DNA from: Candidatus Omnitrophota bacterium
GTDB taxonomy: Bacteria > Omnitrophota > Gorgyraeia > Zapsychrales > Zapsychraceae
Direction of reading: 5' to 3'
DNA length: 64,000 bases
Assembly: GCA_020429915.1 (NCBI GenBank)
Contig: JAGQKV010000022.1
Span: 52,166 to 116,165, forward strand
Shown: piece by piece, positions 53,425-61,522 of the stretch
Layout of the letters: each line of letters opens with the position of its first letter
How positions within the stretch are numbered: position 1 is the first letter of the stretch
Translations under genes and position numbers: made by a program
The notes under the pieces: model-generated
What the model saw: only the letters and a program-made list of their open reading frames with translations
What the model was told of the DNA's origin: nothing
Database searches by the model: none

Positions 53425-56169
53425 ATGATGTTACGCACACAAGAATCCATTTTCCGTTCGCTACACCGGGCCGGTGTTGTCGTACTTGTTTTGTTCAGCG
53501 TTCATTTTTCCGTTCCGGCCGGCGCCCAGGCGGGCGCGGGGACGGTTCTGAATCTCCCGCGTCCCGGGGCCATGGTCCATCCCACGCCGCAGTTCCGACC
53601 CGCGATCATTCGCGGGGTGACGATCCATCCCAACAATCCACTGCTGATGGATTTTATCGTGGACCAGGGAGACTCGGCCCTCGACGGAGCAGTCATGAAA
53701 GATACGAGTGCCACGTTGGTCAAATATTTTCTGGCCGCACTGACCACACCCGAAGACCAAATGTGGGTCAATTTGTCCCCCTATGAACGGGACCGGATTG
53801 TGCCACCATTGTTCGGAGAGACCGAGATGGGACGGGACCTGTTGGCTCAGGATTATCTTCTTAAGCAACTCACTTCCTCGTTGATGTATCCGGGCACGGC
53901 ACTCGGCGGGCAATTCTGGGAGGAAGTCTTTGCCAGCGCCCGGCAGGAGTACGGCACCACCGAGATTCCGCTGGACACTTTTCACAAGGTGTGGATCGTT
54001 CCGCAACGGGCGGTGGTCTTTGAGTACGGGCAAAGCGCCTACATTGTCGAGAGTCGGTTGAAGGTGATGGTGGAGGACGATTATTTGGCTCTCATGAAGG
54101 CGACTTCCCGGTTGGCAGGTGGGCCCTCTGATGAGGCCCAGACTCAGATCCTGCGCGAGCTGATCATCCCGGCAATCGAAACAGAGGTCAATGAGGGGCA
54201 GACCTTTGCGCCGCTGCGGCAGATTTATCATTCCATGATCCTGGCCACTTGGTATAAGACCCACCTGAAAGAGAGTCTCCTCGGGCAGGCCTATGCCGAT
54301 CAGGGCTTGGTTAAGGGCATCGATATTGACGATAAGCAGGTGAACCGCAAGATTTACGCGCAGTATATCGAGGCCTTTCGCAAGGGGGTCTACAACTATA
54401 TTCAGGAGGACTATGATCCCCAGGCCCGGCGGGTGATTCCCCGCAAGTATTTCTCGGGCGGGGTGCAGATGAAGGTCGACCAAGCGGTGATGGTAGAACC
54501 GACGGAACTGGAAAAACTCAGCTTGGAACAATTCGCAACGTTTCTAAAGGCGCTGGACCCCGCGGCCCTCGATGAAGAATTGTTACAGGGTATCCGCAAC
54601 CGGATCGAGCAGATTCCGGCTGCGGACCGTTATGAATTTGCCTTTCTCTCCGAAGGGGTTACGGGTCAGGTGCAGCGGGTCGTTGTGCAGTTGATCGAGA
54701 ACATTCAGGACGAAAAACTCCTGGAGGACGGGGCGGACAATAAGCGATCCGGTCGCGCCGTGATCCTCAAGGCGGGGAATCACCGTATTCCGGTTCTGCT
54801 GGGAGTCGGTCACGCCGAACGCTTCGGGTCTTCCCTGGAGTTGATCAACCTGATTAAAAAGGTCGACGCCTATCGGCTGCAGAATGATCTACCGCCGCTG
54901 TTCGCTCCGGTCTTCGATGAATTCTTGGCGCTCCGGCAAGAGAAGGGAAAGATTGGAAAATTCAAAGGACGATTCTTGGGTTGGGTTGTCGACAATAAAC
55001 AGCAGTATCCGGAGGCGGCCCAGGTTATTCAGGATATCCTCGCTTTTCAAGCGGATGTTTTTGCCCGGGAGGTAAAGTTGATCCGTAACGGAAAGATCAG
55101 GAGTGTGGAAGGTGAGGAGCGAAAACCGATAGCCGAAAAGTGGCAGCAAGTGGATGTCATTCAGCTGGGCGGCGGGATCATCGGCAACAAAGCCTTTCGA
55201 AAGTTTCTTGGCAAGAAACTGAGGCAGAAGATCCCCGATGTCGATGTGATTTCTATCACGGCGTCGGAGGAAGCCGCGGTGATCGGGGCGACATTGCTGT
55301 TGGAGGCTCAGCAGCGACGCGGGGTGAATGTGATCGGCGTGGATGTGGGCGGTCAGAGTGTCAAGATCGGTCTGGTGGTATATGACGATCAGGGTGTGGC
55401 GCAGGGCGTCGAATTGATGCGACAGATAGTTCCCGATATGAAGGCGGGCGTCGACGGCTATTATGGTGAGATTAGGGCCGAAATTCAAAAGATCAAGGCC
55501 GAAGCACAGGCACAAGGATATACCGTCTCCGACCATATCGCATTAAGCCATCCCGGGAAAAAAGGGGAAGACGGCACCATCGCCAAGGGAAGCGATCCGA
55601 ATCTGCGGCTCGGCGCCGATGAAATTCCCTTTGACGGTAAAAATCCGTTGAACTGGATCTTGACGGACGGAGAGTCCGGGACATGGGGGAACGATGCCCT
55701 GGCCCAGGCACTGGGCGGATACTATATCCAGAACTGGTGGCCCGGAGATCCGATTAAGGATAAAACGATTTTTTATTTAGGGCTCGGGACGGGATTGGGG
55801 GTCGCGTTCTTACGAACGGACGCTCAAGGGGCCGTGATTGACATGTCGGATGATCACTTTCAGAAGGATCCAGTCATCGGAAAGAAGATCGTGAAATCCA
55901 AGAAACAGCAAAAGCTTCGTAAGGCCGCGGGAGTGGATGATACGTACGGGGGGATCGACCTCAATGCGTCGATCATGGACCTGCAGATTCAAGGGGCCGG
56001 TCGCGGCGTCGCGCTACCGATCGCGGATCCTTCTTTCGACCCCGTTCATGTCGAAGGCTTTTCGCCTTACATCCTGCATATGCGGCCGGTACAACCGGTC
56101 GTCTCGGTGCTGCCGCTTCTGGGAGTGGCCGACCTTCCGGCAGAGTCGTCTGCGGACACCTCCGGATAG
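53425..56169 (+). CDS. GP5: exported protein with ROK/hexokinase-like domain in permuted order
   Basis: A 914-residue protein. It has a signal peptide (to about residue 34, AGAQAG) and the shared N-terminal module to about residue 350. A sugar-kinase (ASKHA/ROK-like) region at about 440-830 follows. Its motif order is unusual: a C-lobe-like segment with IQLGGGIIG (579-587) comes first, then the phosphate-1 loop DVGGQSVK (640-647), a GNDALAQALGG segment (755-765, as NDANAAALGE in ROK proteins), then the phosphate-2 loop LGLGTGLG (785-792). In normal ROK kinases the LGGG segment is near the end. The shared C-terminal module (GGIDLN) starts near 843. Glucokinase-type activity is possible but unproven. 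ATG 53425 or 53428 could be the start. Confidence 0.75.
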   Translation: MMLRTQESIFRSLHRAGVVVLVLFSVHFSVPAGAQAGAGTVLNLPRPGAMVHPTPQFRPAIIRGVTIHPNNPLLMDFIVDQGDSALDGAVMKDTSATLVKYFLAALTTPEDQMWVNLSPYERDRIVPPLFGETEMGRDLLAQDYLLKQLTSSLMYPGTALGGQFWEEVFASARQEYGTTEIPLDTFHKVWIVPQRAVVFEYGQSAYIVESRLKVMVEDDYLALMKATSRLAGGPSDEAQTQILRELIIPAIETEVNEGQTFAPLRQIYHSMILATWYKTHLKESLLGQAYADQGLVKGIDIDDKQVNRKIYAQYIEAFRKGVYNYIQEDYDPQARRVIPRKYFSGGVQMKVDQAVMVEPTELEKLSLEQFATFLKALDPAALDEELLQGIRNRIEQIPAADRYEFAFLSEGVTGQVQRVVVQLIENIQDEKLLEDGADNKRSGRAVILKAGNHRIPVLLGVGHAERFGSSLELINLIKKVDAYRLQNDLPPLFAPVFDEFLALRQEKGKIGKFKGRFLGWVVDNKQQYPEAAQVIQDILAFQADVFAREVKLIRNGKIRSVEGEERKPIAEKWQQVDVIQLGGGIIGNKAFRKFLGKKLRQKIPDVDVISITASEEAAVIGATLLLEAQQRRGVNVIGVDVGGQSVKIGLVVYDDQGVAQGVELMRQIVPDMKAGVDGYYGEIRAEIQKIKAEAQAQGYTVSDHIALSHPGKKGEDGTIAKGSDPNLRLGADEIPFDGKNPLNWILTDGESGTWGNDALAQALGGYYIQNWWPGDPIKDKTIFYLGLGTGLGVAFLRTDAQGAVIDMSDDHFQKDPVIGKKIVKSKKQQKLRKAAGVDDTYGGIDLNASIMDLQIQGAGRGVALPIADPSFDPVHVEGFSPYILHMRPVQPVVSVLPLLGVADLPAESSADTSG

Positions 56170-56576
56170 GTCCGATCGTCGTATCGATCGTTACCATGTA
56201 TTTCGGAAGTTTTGAGAACCGTGCCTAGGACCAATGGTCCTGCATCAGTACGGGAATATATATTTGTAGCCCTCCGCGTATTCGCTCTGTTCCTCCCGCC
56301 ATGCTGGTGGTCTTTCGTGACTTTCCGATTTTGTCGGTGTTGTCCTGTCTGGCAGGGATGACTCTATCCTGTCTGCTTTTGCTGGAAAGGCCGGGCCGAC
56401 GGATATCCCGCCCGGAGGACTTGCCGGTTCCGCGCCGGTCGGAATAATTTCGGCTATATTGCTTATTTCCGGCGAGTAAGTATAGTAACAGAATTCAACG
56501 TACAACCTTGACTCCTCCTGACCGGAGGAGATTTTTTACCTGAAGAATAGAACGGCCGCCGGACCGTCAGAAGCGG
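56170..56576 (+). promoter_or_regulatory. Region between GP5 and SulP: promoter and hairpins
   Basis: 407 bases without a supportable gene. It holds a palindrome AGGACCA-A-TGGTCCT (56227-56241) and a candidate promoter TTGCTT (56459-56464), 16 bases, TATAGT (56481-56486), ahead of SulP. I see nothing else. Confidence 0.4.
56512..56537 (+). terminator. Terminator-like hairpin in the SulP leader
   Basis: Arms CTCCTCC (56512-56518) and GGAGGAG (56524-56530), then A and six T residues. It is downstream of the candidate SulP promoter and 40 bases before the ATG. It could therefore end the GP5 transcript or attenuate SulP. Confidence 0.7.
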
Positions 56577-58262
56577 ATGCCCATGTTAAGACCGAAAATC
56601 ATCGATACCCTGAAGACCTATTCCTGGAGTCAATTCAAGAACGACACCGTCGCCGGGATCATCGTCGGCATTGTGGCCCTGCCGTTGGCCATCGCCTTCG
56701 CCATTGCCTCAGGTGTGTCCCCGGAGAAGGGGCTGATCACCGCGGTGGTCGGCGGCGTCATCATCTCCGGCCTGGGCGGCAGCCGCGTGCAGATCGGCGG
56801 GCCGACCGGGGCGTTCGTGGTGATCGTTTACGACATCGTCCTGAAACACGGCGTGGAAGGATTGGCCGTTGCCACGGTGCTCGGCGGGATCATGCTATGC
56901 ATCCTGGGGATGTCGCGGATGGGTTCGGCGATCAAGTTCGTGCCGTACCCGGTCATCGTCGGGTTCACCTCGGGTATTGCGGTGATCATCTTTCTGTCGC
57001 AGATTAAAGACCTGCTCGGGCTGGGAATCACGTCTATGCCCGCCGAATTTTTCGGCAAGTGCGGTGAGATCGTCCGTCACCTGCACACGATCAATCCGTA
57101 TGCCGCCGCCACGTCCGGAGCGACCATCGTGCTGGTGCTTCTGTTTTTGCGCGTTTCCAAGCGGATCCCGGGTTCGTTCGTGGCGATTATCGCGACCACC
57201 GCCGTGGTCCACTGGTTCCACCTGCCGGTGGAGACCATCGGCAGCAAGTTTGGCGAAATTCCGCACACGATCCCCTTGCCGCAGCTGCCGCGCGTCGACG
57301 CGGTTAACCTCAGTGAACTGATCCGCCCCGCCTTCACGATCGCTATGCTGGCCGGGATCGAATCACTGTTATCGGCGATCGTGGCCGACGGGATGATCGG
57401 CGGCAAACACCGTTCGAATATGGAGCTGGTCGCGCAGGGGTTGGCCAATATCGCCTCGCCGCTGTTCGGCGGCATTCCCGCCACCGGGGCGATCGCGCGC
57501 ACCGCGACCAATGTCCACAACGGCGGCCGCACGCCCGTCGCCGGGATCGTGCACGCCGTCACCCTGCTGCTGATCATGGTGGTGTTCGGGAAATGGGCGT
57601 CGATGATTCCGCTGGCGACGCTGGCCGGCATCCTGGTGATCGTGGCCTACCGGATGGGGGAGTGGCACTCCTTTGCCATGGTCCTGCGGGCGCCCAAAAG
57701 CGATACCCTGGTGCTGGTGGTGACCTTCTTGTTGACGGTCGTCTTCGACCTGACCCTGGCCATCGAGATCGGTATCGTGCTGGCCGCGTTATTATTTATC
57801 CACCGGTTGTCCCAAACGGCCAGCGTGAGCGAGGTGACCGGCGAGTTTTTCAATGAAGAAGACCGGGACGACCCGGACGCGCTCAGCCGCAAGGTCATCC
57901 CGCCGGGCGTGGAAGTGTTTGAAATCAGCGGCCCGTTCTTCTTCGGGATGGCCTCCACGTTCATGGAGACGATGAGCAACATCGAGAAGAATCCGGCGAT
58001 CCGGATACTGCGGATGCGGCATGTCTCGAGTATCGACGCGACCGCCTTGAACGCGCTGCGCCGGGTGATTGCCCAGTCCAATCATGCGGGCGTGACTATT
58101 TTGTTGTCGGGTGTTCAAAGGAACTTGCTTAAGCAGCTGAAGACGTCCGGAATCGTGCGGATGATCGGAGAGGAGAATGTCCTGGTCAATATCGATAAGG
58201 CCCTGGCGCGGGCTGCCGTCCTGACGACGGAGGCTGGCGGTGCCGGCACGGCGGACGATTGA
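56577..58262 (+). CDS. SulP-family anion transporter with STAS domain
   Basis: A 561-residue transporter. The membrane domain (about residues 20-420, with LPLAIAFAIASGVSP and GGPTGAFVVIVYDI typical of the first spans) is followed by a cytoplasmic STAS domain (about 440-545; LRMRHVSSIDATALNALRR). SulP proteins carry sulfate, bicarbonate or other anions; the substrate cannot be fixed here. Two ATGs, 56577 and 56583, are possible; the truncated copy upstream starts at the equivalent of 56583. The gene ends 51 bases before the HEAT-like gene. Confidence 0.9.
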   Translation: MPMLRPKIIDTLKTYSWSQFKNDTVAGIIVGIVALPLAIAFAIASGVSPEKGLITAVVGGVIISGLGGSRVQIGGPTGAFVVIVYDIVLKHGVEGLAVATVLGGIMLCILGMSRMGSAIKFVPYPVIVGFTSGIAVIIFLSQIKDLLGLGITSMPAEFFGKCGEIVRHLHTINPYAAATSGATIVLVLLFLRVSKRIPGSFVAIIATTAVVHWFHLPVETIGSKFGEIPHTIPLPQLPRVDAVNLSELIRPAFTIAMLAGIESLLSAIVADGMIGGKHRSNMELVAQGLANIASPLFGGIPATGAIARTATNVHNGGRTPVAGIVHAVTLLLIMVVFGKWASMIPLATLAGILVIVAYRMGEWHSFAMVLRAPKSDTLVLVVTFLLTVVFDLTLAIEIGIVLAALLFIHRLSQTASVSEVTGEFFNEEDRDDPDALSRKVIPPGVEVFEISGPFFFGMASTFMETMSNIEKNPAIRILRMRHVSSIDATALNALRRVIAQSNHAGVTILLSGVQRNLLKQLKTSGIVRMIGEENVLVNIDKALARAAVLTTEAGGAGTADD

Positions 58263-58313
58263 AAAACGGGAAGGGGTAGAGGATGTCCGCAAAAACTGTT
58301 AGAATACGAACGT

Positions 58314-58775
58314 ATGAACAAGAGTGTCGTCATCATATCCGCGTTATTATTCCTCGCCACACCGGCCGCCGCGCAGTACCCCCGGCTGGCCCCGTCCGTG
58401 AAACCGCTGCCCCAAAAGTTGGTCCCCGAGCTGTTTGAAAAGATCGAGACCAAAGAGGAGATCCCGCTGTTGCTGTTGTATCAGGCCCTGGTAGGTCCGC
58501 AGACCACGCTGCGCGCCTATGCGGCCACGGCCCTGGGCGAGCACGGCAACCGCACATCCATCGCCTATCTCATCGACGCGCTGGCCGACGATTCGGTCCA
58601 TGTCGGCGCGAACTACAGGGAAGCAGGCATGGCCACGACCCGTTACCGGGCGAATGAATCCTTGAAGAAACTGACCGGCAAGGATTTCGGGTTTGTATGG
58701 AACGATCCCGCAGAACAGCGGCAGGAGGCCATCGCGCGCTGGCGGGAGTGGTACAACAAAGGGAGATCGCGGTGA
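58314..58775 (+). CDS. Exported HEAT-repeat-like protein
   Basis: A 153-residue protein with a signal peptide (to about residue 21, AAAQYP) and a short helical repeat pair (LRAYAATALGEHGNRTSIAYLIDAL) like PBS-lyase/HEAT repeats, then a C-terminal segment LKKLTGKDFGFVWNDP often seen after such repeats. Role unknown. Its TGA overlaps the GTG start of the next gene. Confidence 0.7.
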   Translation: MNKSVVIISALLFLATPAAAQYPRLAPSVKPLPQKLVPELFEKIETKEEIPLLLLYQALVGPQTTLRAYAATALGEHGNRTSIAYLIDALADDSVHVGANYREAGMATTRYRANESLKKLTGKDFGFVWNDPAEQRQEAIARWREWYNKGRSR

Positions 58776-59623
58776 AGGAAGTACCGCTGACCGAACTCAT
58801 CGAGCGTTTTCAATTGCAGCAGTTGGCCGCGGTCCTGGAGGAGGTTCAGCAACCGTGCGTCAAGGGGTTCGTCGGCGAGGCGCCGCTCAAGATCGGCGGG
58901 TCCAAGATCGGCGGCCGGCCCGACGTGACCGATGACTTCCGCTGGCCGCAGCGCGAAGACAAACCGCTGGCCTTTATTGCCCAAATCAATCTTGCGGAAA
59001 TTAACCACAACCTGCTGCCGCCGGCGGGCATGCTGTATTTCTTTTACGATCTGGAAGTCTGGGGCTTTGATCCCGATGACGCTCCATCGGTTCGCGTCAT
59101 TTATGAGGAACCGGGAGGCGTCTACAACCCGATCCGCCTGCCCACCTTTGAGACCAAGGTCCTCTTCGGTTTGAAGACCAAACACGTCACACCCGTCACC
59201 TTCGGCGAATGCCGGATCACTTTTTATGACGGCTATTCGCTGCCGTCGGCCGAAGACAAACGGCTGGAGGAATTCCTCAAGGACGACCGGCTCAGCGATC
59301 AGTATTGCGATGCCAAGGAAGCGGGTACCCCGACGGTACAGATGTTCGGCTATTCCAATCCGATACAACAGGACATGATGCAGCTGGAATGCCAGCTCGT
59401 CACCAACGGTCTGTACTGCGGAGATACCTCCGGTTACGAGAATCCGCGGGCCCTGGAATTGGCCAAGGGAAAGGACGACTGGGTCTTGTTGTTTCAACTC
59501 GACGAACATCCACCGTCCGAGATGGTGTGGGGAGACGCCGGCATGTTGTATTTTTGGATCCGCAAACAAGACCTCGCCGAACGCCGCTTTGAGCGCACCT
59601 GGATGATTTTGCAGTGTCATTAA
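58772..59623 (+). CDS. DUF1963 (YwqG-like) protein
   Basis: A 283-residue soluble protein of the DUF1963 family. The pattern KIGGSKIGGRPDV, WP, IAQINLAEI, GMLYFFYD and the C-terminal DEHPPSEMVWGDAGMLYFWI are characteristic. Molecular function is unknown; members occur near toxin-immunity and housekeeping loci alike. The GTG at 58772 is chosen because GGGAG (58761-58765) lies seven bases upstream and it overlaps the previous stop (GTGA). A longer frame upstream overlaps the HEAT-like gene and is not credible. Confidence 0.82.
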   Translation: MKEVPLTELIERFQLQQLAAVLEEVQQPCVKGFVGEAPLKIGGSKIGGRPDVTDDFRWPQREDKPLAFIAQINLAEINHNLLPPAGMLYFFYDLEVWGFDPDDAPSVRVIYEEPGGVYNPIRLPTFETKVLFGLKTKHVTPVTFGECRITFYDGYSLPSAEDKRLEEFLKDDRLSDQYCDAKEAGTPTVQMFGYSNPIQQDMMQLECQLVTNGLYCGDTSGYENPRALELAKGKDDWVLLFQLDEHPPSEMVWGDAGMLYFWIRKQDLAERRFERTWMILQCH

Positions 59624-59727
59624 GGATGATTCCCACCGCTGCCGCGATACCCGTGAACACCAAGCCCCCGGCCTTCCCGAGCATAAAGAAGATTCATGAG
59701 ATCTGTTTTTAACCGGATGGTCACGTC

Positions 59728-60864
59728 ATGAGCAAACTTGCGGAAGTCGCTTTGCTTTTCTTGAAACTGGGATGTGTCGCCTTCGGCGGTCCGGCGGCCC
59801 ATATTGCGATGATGGAAGACGAGGTGGTCACCAAGCGCAAGTGGATGACGCGGGAACATTTTCTGGATCTGGTGGGTGCCACCAATCTGATTCCCGGACC
59901 CAACTCGACGGAAATGGCGATTCATTGCGGGTTTCACCGGGCGGGCTGGGCCGGACTGGTCGCGGCCGGGGTGTGTTTTATTCTTCCGGCGGTGATGATG
60001 ACCGGCGTATTGGCTTACGGCTATGTGACGTACGGTCATGTGCCGGCCTGGGAACCGGTCTTCTATGGAATAAGGCCGGCGGTGATCGCGATTATGCTCG
60101 GGGCGGTGATGAAGCTGGGGAAGAAGGCGTTGAAAGGGTGGGAGTTGGGTGTAATCGGCGGCGTCGTGATGATCGGCGCCCTGACCGGCTTGAGCGAGAT
60201 CTTCGCTATCCTCGGCGGCGGTGTCGCGGGGATGATTTGGTTGAATATCAAACGCGCTCTTCCGGGGCCCAAGAGCTTCGCCCCGCCGGTGTGGCCCGCG
60301 TTGGCCTTGCCGACAGCGGCAGCCGCCTCCGTCCCGGTGGTGTCGGTCTCCGCCGCGCAGGTATTTTTGTCATTCCTGAAAATCGGCAGCGTTTTGTTCG
60401 GCAGCGGATATGTTTTGATAGCTTATCTGGAAGGCGAGTTTATTGATCGCCTCGGCTGGTTGACACGGAGTCAACTGCTGGACGCGGTGGCGATCGGTCA
60501 GTTCACCCCGGGGCCCGTCCTGTCCACTTCAACGTTTATCGGTTATCAAATGCAGGGTGTGACAGGCGCGATCCTGGCTACCTTGGGCATCTTTTTGCCG
60601 TCGTTTGTCTTTGTTGCGATACTCAATCCGTATATCCCCAAATTGCGCAAGTCCCCGTGGGCGTCCTGTTTTCTGGACGCCGTCAATGTCAGCGTGGTCG
60701 GCATAATGGCTGCCGTGGTCGTCGAGTGGACGGCGGGGGCGGTGACGGACTGGAGGTCCGGTCTGATCGCCGCCTTAAGTATCGCCGTGGTTTTGATCGC
60801 ACGTCAAACGAATGTCGTGTGGATCGTATTGGGCGGTGCTTTGCTTGGATTGTTGTTGGTCTGA
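59728..60864 (+). CDS. chrA: Chromate transporter-family protein ChrA
   Basis: A 378-residue long-chain CHR protein with two homologous halves. The first half opens with LFLKLGCVAFGGPAAHIAMM and has TNLIPGPNSTEMAIHCG. The second opens with FLKIGSVLFGSGYVLIAYLE and has IGQFTPGPVLSTSTFIG. ChrA exports chromate, often with sulfate as the natural analogue, which fits its closeness to SulP. About ten membrane spans are predicted. A terminator follows. Confidence 0.9.
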   Translation: MSKLAEVALLFLKLGCVAFGGPAAHIAMMEDEVVTKRKWMTREHFLDLVGATNLIPGPNSTEMAIHCGFHRAGWAGLVAAGVCFILPAVMMTGVLAYGYVTYGHVPAWEPVFYGIRPAVIAIMLGAVMKLGKKALKGWELGVIGGVVMIGALTGLSEIFAILGGGVAGMIWLNIKRALPGPKSFAPPVWPALALPTAAAASVPVVSVSAAQVFLSFLKIGSVLFGSGYVLIAYLEGEFIDRLGWLTRSQLLDAVAIGQFTPGPVLSTSTFIGYQMQGVTGAILATLGIFLPSFVFVAILNPYIPKLRKSPWASCFLDAVNVSVVGIMAAVVVEWTAGAVTDWRSGLIAALSIAVVLIARQTNVVWIVLGGALLGLLLV

Positions 60865-60908
60865 GAAACTCCCGGCCACGGTAACAGCTGTGATCCGGGT
60901 GGAATAGA

Positions 60909-60941
60909 AGGCGCGTCCTGTTCGTCAGGGGGCGCTTTTTT
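60909..60941 (+). terminator. Terminator after chrA
   Basis: Arms GCGCGTCCTG (60911-60920) and CAGGGGGCGC (60926-60935), with one mismatch and one wobble, followed by six T residues. Confidence 0.75.
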
Positions 60942-60969
60942 ATAGTGCGGGCGGACCCGCAGAATAATT

Positions 60970-61003
60970 TTGACATCGGAAATAAAGATGATATACTGTC
61001 TCA
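60970..61003 (+). promoter_or_regulatory. Promoter and operator of the second Fur-family gene
   Basis: Perfect TTGACA (60970-60975), 16 bases, TATACT (60992-60997). The -10 is embedded in GATATACTGTCTCA (60990-61003), the reverse complement of TGAGACAGTATATC. The same 14-mer with one change lies before the metal-importer gene (61490-61503). It is probably the binding site of the regulator itself. Confidence 0.65.
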
Positions 61004-61004
61004 T

Positions 61005-61460
61005 GTGAAGAAGGTGACCCAAAAAGACTTCGAAAAAGAACGGGGGAAGTACCTGGCGTATCTCAGGCAACACGGACTGCGGCTCACGCGGGGGCGCGAG
61101 CTGGTCCTGAAACGGGTTCTGGAGACGCACGGCCACTTTTCGTGCGAGGATTTGGTCAAGCAGTTCAAAGACAGTAAAGAAAACGCCTCGCGCGCCACCA
61201 TATACCGGACCATGACGGAATTGCTGGAAGCACAGGTCATCCGTCAGACCGCGTTCGGCAAAAAGCACAATAACTACGAGCATCTGTATGATGAGAAGCC
61301 CCACCATCACGCCTTCTGCGTGCGCTCCGGCAAATATTTCGAACTGCCGGATCTCGGGGAAGAAGAGAAGTACCTGCCTATTTTGAAGAAGATGGGTTTT
61401 GAAGTTTTGGGCCATGAGGTTCATTTCTACGGCATATCCAAAGAGTGCCGGGACAGCTGA
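61005..61460 (+). CDS. Fur-family regulator lacking the full structural zinc site (Zur/Mur-like)
   Basis: A 151-residue repressor with winged helix (LRLTRGRELVLKRVL, ATIYRTMTELLEAQ) and dimerisation domain (HHHAFCVRSGKYFEL). Each cysteine pair of the usual structural zinc has lost one member (CVRS instead of CxxC; a lone C in SKECRDS). The first GTG at 61005 lies at the predicted start of transcription, so the mRNA may be leaderless; GTG 61014 is an alternative. The frame extends upstream into the promoter, so earlier starts are unlikely. Its position before a Mn/Zn importer with a shared operator suggests control of manganese or zinc uptake. Confidence 0.82.
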   Translation: MKKVTQKDFEKERGKYLAYLRQHGLRLTRGRELVLKRVLETHGHFSCEDLVKQFKDSKENASRATIYRTMTELLEAQVIRQTAFGKKHNNYEHLYDEKPHHHAFCVRSGKYFELPDLGEEEKYLPILKKMGFEVLGHEVHFYGISKECRDS

Positions 61461-61489
61461 GGGCCGGGATAATTTTTTTAACCAATTCT

Positions 61490-61503
61490 GAGACAGTGTA
61501 TCA
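61490..61503 (+). promoter_or_regulatory. Operator-like motif before the metal importer
   Basis: TGAGACAGTGTATC, matching the motif at 60990-61003 in opposite orientation with one change. It lies 20 bases before the ATG of the binding-protein gene. Confidence 0.6.
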
Positions 61504-61522
61504 ATAGAACGGAGCCGCAGGG

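Noticed and set aside
53126-53428. A 100-codon open frame upstream of GP5
   Set aside because: It runs through the promoter and leader hairpin, has no ribosome site and no recognisable composition.
56245-56505. An 86-codon minus-strand frame between GP5 and SulP
   Set aside because: No ribosome site, no family resemblance, and it overlaps the SulP promoter region.
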